This document shows positions 16,076 through 24,474 of a stretch of DNA of 64,000 nucleotides, one piece after another (position 1 is the first letter of the stretch; every line of letters begins with the position of its first letter). Position numbers and translations under genes: made by a program. The notes beneath the pieces are model-generated. The model saw nothing but the letters and a program-made list of their open reading frames with translations. It was not told where the DNA came from and did no database searches. Source of the stretch: Myxococcales bacterium UBA1660 (GTDB taxonomy: Bacteria > Myxococcota_A > Polyangia > Polyangiales > Houyiibacteriaceae); NCBI GenBank assembly GCA_002320815.1, contig DCLA01000005.1, forward strand, positions 1 to 64,000. Direction: 5' to 3'.

Positions 16076-17344
16076 ATGACCTTCGCCTCCCGGACCCGCG
16101 GCGCGCTGGTCCACGCCTACCTGCGCGCGGGGACGCGCCAGGCGGTGTGGCACCGGATGCGATCGCGCGTCTGGGCCGGCACCCCGACGCTGACCTTCTG
16201 GCATCAGGTCGACGACCCCTGGAGCCACCTGCTCGCCCAGGCGCTCCCCCGCTTCCTCGCGGCGTTCCCCGCCGCCGAGCTCGCCATGGAGATCGTGCCG
16301 CCGCCGGCCGCCGACGCGGATCCGGAACCGCAGCTCCGCCTGGCCCACGGGATCCGGGACGCGGCGGCGCTGGCCAGCCTCTACCCGGAGCTGGACTTCC
16401 CGCGAGCGCCCGAGGCCCTGCCCGACGACCGCGTGCGCCGGGCCAACGCCGCGCTGCTCTCCGTCGCCGACGGACGGGAGCGCCTCGACGCCGCCATCCA
16501 GATCGGCCGCGCGCTCTGGAACGACCGACCCGACGACCTCCGGCAGGGGATCGGCGCGGTCGGGGCCGTCCCCGGTCATCGCATCGATCCGCTCCTCGAG
16601 GACGCCTACACGCGGCTGCGGGCCGCCGGTCACTACCAGGGCGCGATGATCCGCTACGGAGGCGAGTGGTACTGGGGCGTCGACCGGCTCTGGCACCTCG
16701 CGCGGGCCCTCGGCGCCGACGAGGCAGGCCTCGCCCGGGCGCTGCCCTCGGCGACGCCCGGGCGAGGAACCGCGCCGCGGGGCCAGGTGGAGGTCTTCTT
16801 CTCCTTCCGCAGCCCCTACTCCTACGTCGGCCTCCAGCGCCTCGCCGAACGCTACGGCGCGGACCCGGCGGTGACCCTCGAGCTGCGGCCCCTCTTGCCG
16901 ATGGTCACCCGAGGGCTCGCGGTTCCGGAGATGAAGAAGCTCTACATCGCCCGGGACGCCTACCGGGAGGCCAGGGTGCACGGGGTCCCCTTCGGTCGGG
17001 TCTACGACCCGCTGGGGGAAGGCGTCGAGCGCTGCCTCCGACTCTTCGAGGCGGCGCCCCCCGACCAGCGCCTCGCCGTCTCCCTGGCCGCGTTCCGCGC
17101 CATCTGGGCGGAGGCCGAAGACCTCACGGACGACGCGAGCTTCGCCCGGCTCGCGGCCGAGGTCGGGCTCGACGCGGCGCAGGTCCTGGCGGGCGGCGAC
17201 GCGTGGCGGGGCCGGGTGGAGGCCAACCGGGCGGAGCTCGGGACCCTGGGCCTGTGGGGGGTCCCCTCGTTCCGGGTGGGCGATGGCGTGACCTGGGGTC
17301 AGGACCGGCTCGACCTGGTCCACCGGTGGCTCTGCGAGCCCTGA
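16076..17344 (+). CDS. Tandem DsbA/GST-kappa-like (HCCA isomerase) protein
   Basis: A 422-residue protein of the DsbA-like family that includes 2-hydroxychromene-2-carboxylate isomerase and GST kappa. The C-terminal half (about 237-422) is canonical: VEVFFSFRSPYSYVGLQRL with the active-site Ser, then GVPSFRVGD with the cis-proline, and TWGQDRLDLVHRW at the end. The N-terminal half repeats the layout in degenerate form: TLTFWHQVDDPWSHLLAQ at about 39-55 and WYWGVDRLWHLARAL at 198-212, but without a clear cis-Pro motif. I therefore read it as an internal duplication with one active and one decayed copy. No CxxC is present, so disulfide chemistry is unlikely; glutathione-dependent isomerase or transferase activity is more likely. 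It lies 4 bases after alaS. Confidence 0.8.
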   Translation: MTFASRTRGALVHAYLRAGTRQAVWHRMRSRVWAGTPTLTFWHQVDDPWSHLLAQALPRFLAAFPAAELAMEIVPPPAADADPEPQLRLAHGIRDAAALASLYPELDFPRAPEALPDDRVRRANAALLSVADGRERLDAAIQIGRALWNDRPDDLRQGIGAVGAVPGHRIDPLLEDAYTRLRAAGHYQGAMIRYGGEWYWGVDRLWHLARALGADEAGLARALPSATPGRGTAPRGQVEVFFSFRSPYSYVGLQRLAERYGADPAVTLELRPLLPMVTRGLAVPEMKKLYIARDAYREARVHGVPFGRVYDPLGEGVERCLRLFEAAPPDQRLAVSLAAFRAIWAEAEDLTDDASFARLAAEVGLDAAQVLAGGDAWRGRVEANRAELGTLGLWGVPSFRVGDGVTWGQDRLDLVHRWLCEP

Positions 17345-17422
17345 GATCTTGAACCCGAGGCCCAGCCCTGCGACCCTGGGGACCGTGACGCGATCCGTTT
17401 TCGAGCTCCGAGGGCCCCACTG

Positions 17423-18301
17423 ATGGAGGGCCTGGCTGCCATCGACGAAGAGCTGGACGGTCTCGCCGAGGATCGCGACCTCGAGCCCATCGCGGCCGAG
17501 GCGCACGCTTCGCTGCCCGACCGCGGCGAAGGCCTCGGCGGGATCGACGCGCTCCTCGCCGAGCTGGGGGAAGCGGTGACCATCCCGACGGTCGAGCCGG
17601 TCGGGGTCTCGATCCCGCGCCCGGAGATCCGTCTCTCCTCCCCGTCGCTTCCGCCCGTCCACGGGGACCCGACTCTCGACAGCGCGGCCATGGTTCGCTC
17701 CGAGCCGCCGGTGGTCCAGGAGACCGAGGCGCCCGCCGCGGCGACGGAGGCGCCCGCCGACTCGGGCGAGGCCGCGGAGCCGCCTCGCGACGGGGGTCAG
17801 GCCGAGCGCGCCCGGGCCGCGGACGCCGAGGTCGACGCGGTCGTCGCGGAGAGCGCCTCCTCGTCGGGCGGGCTCTCGGCCGAGTCTCTCTTCGGCGACA
17901 TGGACGAGGACGAGGCCCTCTTCGGTGGGGTCTTCACCAAGTCCGAGCCGCCCGATGACGACGTCGCCGAGGCGGCGCCGGCCGACGCGACGACTCCGCC
18001 GGCCAAGCCGCCCACGATGCCGCCGCCCCCGCCCGCCGAGGTCCGGGCCGACGTCGAGGAGATCGACATCGAGGACCTCGACGACCTGCTCATCGACGAC
18101 GACTCCTTCGAGTTGATGATCGACGACGACGACGACGACACCTTCATCGGCGACGCGGCGGCGGTGGAGGCGGCGGCGGCGGCGGCCGCCGCGCGGGACG
18201 CGGAGGCTTCGGGCGAGGAGCCCGCAGAGCCCGCAGAGCCCGCGGGCGAGGAAGAGGACGACGCCCGCGAGCAGAGCTTCTTCAAGAAGCTCTTCGGCTG
18301 A
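17423..18301 (+). CDS. Acidic low-complexity protein with LFG motifs
   Basis: A 292-residue protein I do not recognise. It lacks a signal peptide and membrane segments. Most of it is disordered: Ala/Glu/Pro-rich, with long Asp runs and an eight-alanine run near residue 255. Against that background stand short hydrophobic islands: SAESLFGDMDEDEALFGGVF near 155, EEIDIEDLDDLLIDDDSFEL near 213, and the C-terminus QSFFKKLFG. LFG thus occurs three times. Such an arrangement fits a scaffold that presents short linear motifs to a partner. The reading frame is supported by the acidic codon pattern and a stop just before a strong terminator hairpin. It is 78 bases after the DsbA-like gene and may share its transcript. 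Confidence 0.65.
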   Translation: MEGLAAIDEELDGLAEDRDLEPIAAEAHASLPDRGEGLGGIDALLAELGEAVTIPTVEPVGVSIPRPEIRLSSPSLPPVHGDPTLDSAAMVRSEPPVVQETEAPAAATEAPADSGEAAEPPRDGGQAERARAADAEVDAVVAESASSSGGLSAESLFGDMDEDEALFGGVFTKSEPPDDDVAEAAPADATTPPAKPPTMPPPPPAEVRADVEEIDIEDLDDLLIDDDSFELMIDDDDDDTFIGDAAAVEAAAAAAAARDAEASGEEPAEPAEPAGEEEDDAREQSFFKKLFG

Positions 18302-18318
18302 GCGGCGCGGCGACGGAA

Positions 18319-18355
18319 CGAAGCGAGCCCGGTGTTTCCCACCGGGCTCGCTTCG
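18319..18355. terminator. Bidirectional hairpin between convergent genes
   Basis: A perfect 16-bp inverted repeat (18319-18334 and 18340-18355) with a five-base loop lies between the stops at 18301 (plus strand) and 18371 (minus strand). There is no T-run on either side, as is common for terminators in very GC-rich genomes. Confidence 0.75.
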
Positions 18356-18370
18356 CTCGAGGAGAGCGGT

Positions 18371-19279
18371 TCAGAAGTAGAAGTGCATGCCCAGGGTGCC
18401 CAGGGCGCCGGCCGAGGTGTTCGTGGTCCGGCCGTCCCGGGCGACGAACTCGGGGTTGGTGTCCCGGTCGCCGTCGATGCGGGTGCGGAGGAAGCCCCGG
18501 ACGTCGGCGCTCAGCGCGAAGACCGGCGAGATGCGCCACTCGAAGCCCAGGCCGAGCTGGCCGCCGATGTAGGCGTAGCGCTCGTCGTAGCTCCCGTCGT
18601 CCCAGTCGTCGTCCCACCGGCCGTCGGTGTCGACTCGGGCGAAGGAGAAGCCACCGCCGACCAGGGTGTAGACCTGGAACCGGCTGGCGCGGGGGAAGAA
18701 GAACATGAAGTCGAAGGTCAGCGGGTGCTCGCGGCGAGCGTTGCCGTCGTAGTCCTCACCGCCGTACGCGCCGATGCCGAGCTCCACGCCGAAGATGCGC
18801 GAGGGACGGAAGCGGGCGCCGAGCTGGAAGCCACCCATGGCGACCCGGTCGGTGAACATCCCGCCGAAGCGCCCGGTCAGGCCGACCTTGCGATTCCAGC
18901 GCTGCTGCCGGCGCACGGCCACCGGGCGCTGGGTCTGGACGGTGACGGTCGTCTGCTGCGGGGGCGGGGGCGGGGGCTCGGCCTGGACCACTACGACCTG
19001 GTTGGGCGGCGGCGCCTGCGGGGCCGGGCGCACGACGACGACGCGGCCGCGACGACGGCGGTGCCGCACCTGGACCTGCGCCACGGGGGGCGGCGGGGCC
19101 TGGACCTCGACCTCCACCTCGACGGGGGGCGGGGGAGGGGGCGGGCGACCGAAGGACACGGAGCCTTCGACCTCGATCTCGGCACAGAAGGTGGCTCCAT
19201 CCGGGCATTGGGCTTCGGCCAGCGCGGGGAGCACCAGGGCGAGCGAGGGGAGCAGCAGGAGGGCGGCGCGGTTGGTCAT
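18371..19279 (-). CDS. Proline-rich outer-membrane beta-barrel protein
   Basis: A 302-residue exported protein. The signal peptide MTNRAALLLLPSLALVLPALAEA is followed by a periplasmic spacer of about 90 residues that alternates polyproline runs with Val-Glu and Arg-rich strands (PPPPPPPVEVEVEVQ, RHRRRRGRVVVV). The C-terminal 190 residues form amphipathic strands (RKVGLTGRFGGMFTDRVAM, QVYTLVGGGFSFARV, YIGGQLGLGFEWRI) and end in GTLGMHFYF, with a terminal Phe suited to the BAM machinery. It resembles an OmpA/OprF-like eight-stranded barrel. ATG at 19279 has GAGGAAATCC before it. A sigma-54-type promoter (19339-19354) lies upstream, so expression may depend on an NtrC-type activator. The polyproline part may cross or bind peptidoglycan; the function is unknown. 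Confidence 0.8.
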   Translation of the reverse strand: MTNRAALLLLPSLALVLPALAEAQCPDGATFCAEIEVEGSVSFGRPPPPPPPVEVEVEVQAPPPPVAQVQVRHRRRRGRVVVVRPAPQAPPPNQVVVVQAEPPPPPPQQTTVTVQTQRPVAVRRQQRWNRKVGLTGRFGGMFTDRVAMGGFQLGARFRPSRIFGVELGIGAYGGEDYDGNARREHPLTFDFMFFFPRASRFQVYTLVGGGFSFARVDTDGRWDDDWDDGSYDERYAYIGGQLGLGFEWRISPVFALSADVRGFLRTRIDGDRDTNPEFVARDGRTTNTSAGALGTLGMHFYF

Positions 19280-19338
19280 GGATTTCCTCGAGCGAATGGG
19301 ACGGGCGAGTTCGCCGTTCGATTCGTGCCTGATCCATA

Positions 19339-19354
19339 AGCAGGAAGGGTGCCA
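19339..19354 (-). promoter_or_regulatory. Sigma-54 (-24/-12) promoter candidate
   Basis: The minus strand reads TGGCAC, then five bases, then CTGCT. The GG and GC dinucleotides have exactly the -24/-12 spacing, and only two positions depart from the usual consensus. The start site would be near 19328, about 50 bases upstream of the barrel gene's ATG at 19279. Confidence 0.6.
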
Positions 19355-19545
19355 GGACTCGAAAGGCGCCCGTCGTCGGGAAAAACTGCGAAAAACAGGG
19401 CTCGGCCGCCTCGACAGGCGGGCGAGCGAGCCCGATCTCGTCGGCAGCCGTGAAGACCCGTTCACGGTCCCTCGGCCATCTCGGTCACGGTACCGGCGGG
19501 ATCTCCGCCGTGGACGGCGCGCACCCACCTGGGGTACGAACCGGC

Positions 19546-21615
19546 ATGGGGACGACGGCCCGAGCGCAACCGAGCACGGCGCGCCGCATGGCGGACGTGG
19601 TGCTGGCCACGGTGATCCTCCTGGTCGTCGGGATGATGATCGTCCCGCTGCCCACCGGGCTCCTGGACGTGCTCATCGCCGGGAACATCTCGGTGGCGGT
19701 CCTGATGCTCCTGGTGGCGATGTACATCTCGGGGGGCCTGGAGTTCACGGCGTTCCCGACCATCCTGCTGGTGACCACCCTCTACCGGCTGGCGCTCAAC
19801 GTCTCCTCGACCCGCCTGATCCTCCTGCAGGCCGACGCCGGCGACGTGATCCAGGCGTTCGGGAACTTCGTGGTCCAGGGCAACTACGTGGTCGGCGCGG
19901 TGGTCTTCTTGATCCTCACGCTGATCCAGTTCCTGGTCATCGCGAAGGGCTCGGAGCGGGTCGCCGAGGTCGGCGCGCGTTTCACCTTGGACGCGATGCC
20001 CGGCAAGCAGATGAGCATCGACGCCGAGCTCCGCTCGGGCGCCATCTCTCAGGACGAGGCGCGTCGCCGTCGCTCCAACCTCCAGCGCGAGAGCCAGTTC
20101 TACGGCGCCATGGACGGCGCGATGAAGTTCGTGAAGGGCGACGCCATCGCCGGCATCGTCATCACCGTGGTCAACGTGCTCGGCGGGCTGGCCATCGGCG
20201 TGGCGCAGCGGGGCATGAGCGCCGGCGACGCCCTGGCGACCTACGGTCTGCTCACCATCGGCGACGGTCTGGTCTCGCAGATCCCGGCGCTGCTCATCAG
20301 CACCGCCGCGGGCCTGGTGGTCACGCGGGTCGCGTCGGAGCAGGAGGGCTCCACCCTCGGCGGCGACGTGGCGGCCCAGGTCTTCGGGGACCCCCGGGCC
20401 CTGACCATCGCCGCGGTCTTCCTCCTGGTCCTGGCCGCGGTGCCCGGCCTGCCGGCGTTGCCCTTCCTGGTCCTGGCCATCGCCTTCTTCGTCACGGCGC
20501 GCCACCTGACCCGCGCGGTCGCGCCCGAGGAGGTCACGGCGGTGGTCGCCAAGGAGGAGGCGGCTCGGGAGACCAAGGCGCGGCAGGCCATGGTGCCGCT
20601 GATGGTGCCCGTCTCGGTCGAGGTCGGCTCCGGCCTGGCCGAGGTCGTCGCCGGCGAGGGCGGCAGCGGACCCCTCCTGGAAGAGGAGGTCCCGTTGCTT
20701 CGGGACCGGCTCTTCTTGGATCTCGGCGTCGCGCTCCCCGGCGTGCGCGCGCGGGCGACCGCGCACCTCGAGCCCGAGCGCTACGTCATCGCGATGCAGG
20801 AGGTCCCCCTGGCCAGCGGCGTGGTCCGGCCGACGATGGCGCTCGCCCTGGACGCGCCCGGGGTGGTGGCCGGGTTGGGCGTGGACGGGGAGGGGACCAC
20901 CGACCCGGCCACCGGCGCGCCGGCGACCTGGGTGCCGCTGGAGAGCATCGAGTTGCTCGAGGCGGGCGGGATCCCCGCGCTCGGTCCCGCGGCGTTGGTC
21001 GCCCACCACCTGGGCGCGGTGGTCCGACGGCGGGCGGGCCAGCTCGTCGGCATCCAGGAAGCGCAGTCGATGCTGGACCAGCTCGAGCGGGCCTACCCGG
21101 CGCTGGTGCGCAACGTGGTCCCCAAGCCGGTGGCCATCGCCCTCCTCACCGACGTGCTCCGCCGGCTGGTGGAGGAGGGAGTCAGCGTGCGGCCCCTGCG
21201 GGAGATCTTGGAGGCCCTCGCCACCTACGCGCCCAACGAGCGGGATCCGGTCAGTCTCACCGAGCTCGTGCGCGCTTCGCTGCGTCAGCAGATCACCCAC
21301 CAGCACGCCATCGATGGGGTGCTCCCGGTGGTGCTCCTCGACCCGGCCATCGAGGAGGCCGTGCGCGACGCCATCCAGCGCACCGCGTCGGGGAGCTACC
21401 TGGCGCTCCCCCCCGCCGTGGCGCGGGACATCTTGGAGGCCTTCAAGCTGGAGTGTCGGCCCGAGGACGGCCCGGCCATCGTGCTCACCCAGGCCGACGT
21501 GCGGCGCTTCGTCCGCCGCTTGGTGGAGGTCGAGCTGCCGGACGTGACGGTGCTGAGCTACCAGGAGCTCGCGCCCGAGGTCACCGTGCAGCCCCTCGGC
21601 CGGGTCGCCATCTAG
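19546..21615 (+). CDS. sctV: Type III secretion export-gate protein SctV (FlhA/LcrD family)
   Basis: Inner-membrane export gate of flagellar and injectisome type III systems, where its cytosolic ring receives substrates. The 689 residues begin with about eight transmembrane helices (from residue 20), include the family signature TLYRLALNVSSTRLILL, and RVAEVGARFTLDAMPGKQM and GAMDGAMKFVKGDAIAG in the conserved loop. The cytosolic domain follows TRHLTRAV and ends in SYQELAPEVTV. The wording ADAGDVIQAFG and RSNLQRESQFYGAMDG is closer to non-flagellar SctV than to FlhA. ATG at 19546 was chosen; ATG at 19588 is possible. No other secretion gene lies in the window, so this is an orphan here. Confidence 0.9.
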   Translation: MGTTARAQPSTARRMADVVLATVILLVVGMMIVPLPTGLLDVLIAGNISVAVLMLLVAMYISGGLEFTAFPTILLVTTLYRLALNVSSTRLILLQADAGDVIQAFGNFVVQGNYVVGAVVFLILTLIQFLVIAKGSERVAEVGARFTLDAMPGKQMSIDAELRSGAISQDEARRRRSNLQRESQFYGAMDGAMKFVKGDAIAGIVITVVNVLGGLAIGVAQRGMSAGDALATYGLLTIGDGLVSQIPALLISTAAGLVVTRVASEQEGSTLGGDVAAQVFGDPRALTIAAVFLLVLAAVPGLPALPFLVLAIAFFVTARHLTRAVAPEEVTAVVAKEEAARETKARQAMVPLMVPVSVEVGSGLAEVVAGEGGSGPLLEEEVPLLRDRLFLDLGVALPGVRARATAHLEPERYVIAMQEVPLASGVVRPTMALALDAPGVVAGLGVDGEGTTDPATGAPATWVPLESIELLEAGGIPALGPAALVAHHLGAVVRRRAGQLVGIQEAQSMLDQLERAYPALVRNVVPKPVAIALLTDVLRRLVEEGVSVRPLREILEALATYAPNERDPVSLTELVRASLRQQITHQHAIDGVLPVVLLDPAIEEAVRDAIQRTASGSYLALPPAVARDILEAFKLECRPEDGPAIVLTQADVRRFVRRLVEVELPDVTVLSYQELAPEVTVQPLGRVAI

Positions 21616-21632
21616 AGGGTCGAGCGCGGCGC

Positions 21633-23396
21633 TCAGAGGGCGACGTCGGTGACGTCGCGGTCCAGGCAGGCCCGGTAGTGGGCCTCCCAGGAGGCCACGT
21701 CGTCGCGCGGCGTGGGCTTGCCGAGGCAGCGCTCCACGTCCTTGGCCACCGACGAGAGCGCCCGGCGGCGATCCCGGGGCGAGAGGTCGTCCAGGGTCAG
21801 GCGGCGGCTCTCGATGGGCAGCTCCCAGGTGGCGAGCTCGAGGTCCCGGGCCAGGGTCCGGCCGGCTTCTTCGGGGAGCTCCCGGAGCACCCGGAGGACG
21901 AGTTCGCCGAGGACCTCTTCGGTCAGCGCCCGCTTCGTGCGGAGGAGCGGAAGGAGCTCCGCGGGCTCGACGCGCTTCTGCAAGTCGAGGTAGGCGTTCG
22001 CCAGGATCGAGGGGATCGGCGGCAGGTAGACGTTGCGTGCCTCGCCGAGGGTGACCCCGCCGAGGTCGTGCCACGCGCGGAAGAGCGCCTGGGCCCGCCG
22101 GTGCGAGCGCGTGAACTCGATGCCTTCGTCCAGGACCTCCTGCTGATGGTCCAGGGGGAGCTCCTGGGCCCGCTGGAAGAAGAGCTGGCAGAGGAAGGAC
22201 CAGTATTGGAGGTTGTCCCAGTAGATCTTGGCGGTCATCACCGCCGGGTTCCCGAAGGCGCCCATCATGTGGCGGAAGGTGACCACCGACTCGTCGAAGA
22301 GCCGGAGGTACCACTCGCTGAATCGGTCCGCGTTCGTTGCGTCACCGGTGGTGAGGTCCTCGCGGATGAGTCGCGTGGCGTAGGTGTTCGCCAGCGCGAT
22401 GTAGTCCGAGCCCGGGCTGTAGAAGGGGTCCACGAAGGTCCCCGCCTCGCCCACCAGCGCCCACCGGTCGGGCGAGAAGACCCGCTCGGCGCCGTAGCTG
22501 TACTCGCGGTAGCAGCGGAAGTCCCGGGCGGGGGGCTCCGCGAGACGCGCGGCCACCTCCGGCTCGTGCTCGGCGAGGAACGCCCGGGCCTGGGCTTCGG
22601 TGTGGATGGCTTCGAAGGGGTGGATGTCTCCGTCGACGACGATCCCCACGCTGGTGAAGCCGCTCGACAGAGGGATGAGCCACGCCCAGTAGCCCTCGCC
22701 CATGAAGTGGACCGTGGACTGCCAGCGAATGTGGGTTCGGTCGCGCTCGTGCCAGGCGGTGTCGCTCGGGGGGACCAGCTCGGCGACGTCGACCCGCTCG
22801 CCGACGCGGAACCAGGCCGCCCGGGCGAGGTGGTCGGTGGAGCGGCGCAGGCCGAGCTTCCGCGCCAGGAGCTGTCGGCGACCGGTGGCATCCACGAACC
22901 AGCGGGCCCGCAGGGTGCGCTTGGCGCCCTCCGGCCCGCTCAGGGCGATCGTGTGCGGGGCGTCGCCGGGCGCGAGGTCGACGGCGGTGACCTTGGCGCC
23001 TTCGAAGAGCTGCACTCCGTCGGCCTCGTTCATCGCCCGCAGGTCGTTCTCCAGACGGCCCCGGTCGAGCTGGAAGCTGGGCACGATGGGGAGCTGGGGC
23101 GGTCCGATCTCGGTGCGCTCGGCCAGGGAGTGGGTGGCGCCGCCGCCGGGGAAGAAGCGCAGCCCGTTCTTCAGGATATGGTCTTCTCGGAGGTAGCTCT
23201 CCAGGTCCAGTACCTGGGCCAGGTAGTGGGTGGCCAGCTCCACGGTCGACTCGCCCACCTTGTGGCAGGCATCGGGGAGCGGCCGCGCGATGGGGTCGAT
23301 GCAGGCGATCGAAGCGTCGGGGAGCTCGCGCCGGAGCTGCCGGCAGAGGGTCGAGCCGGCCATGCCGGCGCCACACACCACGATGTCGAAGTCCAT
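21633..23396 (-). CDS. FAD-dependent halogenase-like oxidoreductase
   Basis: A 587-residue flavoprotein of the tryptophan-halogenase/geranylgeranyl-reductase superfamily. The FAD motif FDIVVCGAGMAGSTL opens the chain. HKVGEST (about 45-51) is the second flavin contact. WAWLIPLSSGFTSVGIV contains the W-x-W-x-I element associated with flavin-dependent halogenases, and FVDPFYSPGSDYI is the conserved distal FAD contact. The C-terminal 240 residues are helical and Leu/Arg-rich, and may bind the substrate or a carrier. ATG at 23396 begins the Rossmann strand; a slightly earlier GTG is possible. No biosynthetic cluster surrounds it, so a substrate cannot be named. Halogenation, or simple hydroxylation or reduction, remains open. 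Confidence 0.8.
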   Translation of the reverse strand: MDFDIVVCGAGMAGSTLCRQLRRELPDASIACIDPIARPLPDACHKVGESTVELATHYLAQVLDLESYLREDHILKNGLRFFPGGGATHSLAERTEIGPPQLPIVPSFQLDRGRLENDLRAMNEADGVQLFEGAKVTAVDLAPGDAPHTIALSGPEGAKRTLRARWFVDATGRRQLLARKLGLRRSTDHLARAAWFRVGERVDVAELVPPSDTAWHERDRTHIRWQSTVHFMGEGYWAWLIPLSSGFTSVGIVVDGDIHPFEAIHTEAQARAFLAEHEPEVAARLAEPPARDFRCYREYSYGAERVFSPDRWALVGEAGTFVDPFYSPGSDYIALANTYATRLIREDLTTGDATNADRFSEWYLRLFDESVVTFRHMMGAFGNPAVMTAKIYWDNLQYWSFLCQLFFQRAQELPLDHQQEVLDEGIEFTRSHRRAQALFRAWHDLGGVTLGEARNVYLPPIPSILANAYLDLQKRVEPAELLPLLRTKRALTEEVLGELVLRVLRELPEEAGRTLARDLELATWELPIESRRLTLDDLSPRDRRRALSSVAKDVERCLGKPTPRDDVASWEAHYRACLDRDVTDVAL

Positions 23397-23449
23397 GCCG
23401 GTCACAGCACTACCACATGGGTCCAAGCTCGCCAGAGGGCGAGCGGCCC

Positions 23450-24064
23450 TCAGATGTCCTTGCGGCCGTCGAGGGCGCGGCCGAGGGTCACCTGGTCGGT
23501 GAACTCGAGCTCGCCGCCATGGGGCACGCCGCTGGCGATGCGCGTGACCCGGACCCCGGCCTGGCCGAGGACCTCGGCGACGTAGAGCGCGGTCGCTTCG
23601 CCCTCCACGCTGAGCGGAGTGGCCACGATGACCTCTTCCACCTCGACGGGGGCGGCCCGACTCACCAGCGCGTCGAGCGGGAGGTCCTCCGGGCCCACGC
23701 CATCCAGGGGCGCGAGGAGCTTGTGGAGGACGTGGTAGCGGCCGCGGAAGGTGCCGCTCTTCTCGATGGCCACCAGGTCGGGGACCCGGGCCACCACGCA
23801 GAGGGTGCGCTCGTCGCGGCGGGGGTCGGCGCAGATGCGGCAGATGTCCTCGGCGCCATAGTTCCCGCAGCGGACGCAGCGGCGCACCCGCTCGTGGATG
23901 CCCATGAGGGCATCGCCGAGCGCGCGCGCGTACTCCGGATCGCCGCCGAGGACGTGGAAAGCCAGCCGCGTCGCGGTGCGCTCGCCCACCGAGGGCAAGC
24001 GCGCCAGGAGCGCGACCAGCTCGCCGATCGGGTCGTCGGGAGCGCGACTGCCGAACACGCTCAC
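23450..24064 (-). CDS. recR: Recombination mediator RecR
   Basis: Acts with RecF and RecO to load RecA on gapped DNA. The 204 residues match the family: an HhH region LVALLARLPSVGERTATRLAF at the start, a C4 zinc finger formed by CVRCGNYGAEDICRIC, then a Toprim domain with VVARVPDLVAIEKSG and RGRYHVLHKLLAPLDGVGP, and VEGEATALYVAEVL in its second half. The start is GTG at 24064, eight bases after the stop of ybaB. The arrangement dnaX, ybaB, recR on one strand is conserved widely in bacteria and supports all three assignments. Confidence 0.96.
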   Translation of the reverse strand: MSVFGSRAPDDPIGELVALLARLPSVGERTATRLAFHVLGGDPEYARALGDALMGIHERVRRCVRCGNYGAEDICRICADPRRDERTLCVVARVPDLVAIEKSGTFRGRYHVLHKLLAPLDGVGPEDLPLDALVSRAAPVEVEEVIVATPLSVEGEATALYVAEVLGQAGVRVTRIASGVPHGGELEFTDQVTLGRALDGRKDI

Positions 24065-24072
24065 GCCGAACC

Positions 24073-24393
24073 TCAGCCGATGCCGGGGATCTTCAGGCCG
24101 CCGGTGACCTTCTCCAGCTCGGCGTCCACGTGATCCCGCGCGTTCTTGAGCGCGGCGTTGGACGCGGCCACGACGAGGTCGAGGACCATCTCCAGGCCTT
24201 CGCTCTCGATGGCGCCATCGGCGATCTCCACGCGGACCAGATCACCGGCGCCGTCTACGGTCACCTTGACCATCTCGTTGCCGGCGGCCGCCTCGAAGCT
24301 CTCTTCTTTGAGCTCTTCGCGACGACGCTCGATCTTGCGCTGCATGCGGCTCGCCTGCCGCATGAGCTCGGCCATTCCTCCACGAAACTTCAC
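24073..24393 (-). CDS. ybaB: YbaB/EbfC nucleoid-associated protein
   Basis: Small DNA-binding dimer of 106 residues. Its fold is read from KFRGGMAELMRQASRMQRK, the basic helix ERRREELKEESFEAAAGN, and VKVTVDGAGDLVRVEI, followed by a helical C-terminus ending KIPGIG. It shapes DNA and affects transcription, and in other bacteria is linked with RecR function. The GTG at 24393 is chosen because AAGGTGA lies seven bases upstream; an ATG at 24375 would remove the first six residues, and the longer in-frame extension is not family-like. It sits between dnaX (81 bases upstream) and recR (8 bases downstream). Confidence 0.93.
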   Translation of the reverse strand: MKFRGGMAELMRQASRMQRKIERRREELKEESFEAAAGNEMVKVTVDGAGDLVRVEIADGAIESEGLEMVLDLVVAASNAALKNARDHVDAELEKVTGGLKIPGIG

Positions 24394-24474
24394 GATCCGT
24401 TCACCTTTTCCGTGTTCTGTGCAGATCCCGACGGCGCTCCAACGCGGGGCGCGCGCGGGGAGCCGCAGCATGGT

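Noticed and set aside
12973..16077. Open frame of over 1000 codons antisense to alaS
   Set aside because: High GC produces long antisense frames. Its composition (Leu/Val/Gly/Arg/His) is that of a shadow of alaS, which has every expected motif.
18774..23585. A 1600-codon open frame overlapping sctV and the flavoprotein
   Set aside because: The frame is Arg/Gly-rich and lacks any domain; two well-identified genes on opposite strands fill the same stretch.
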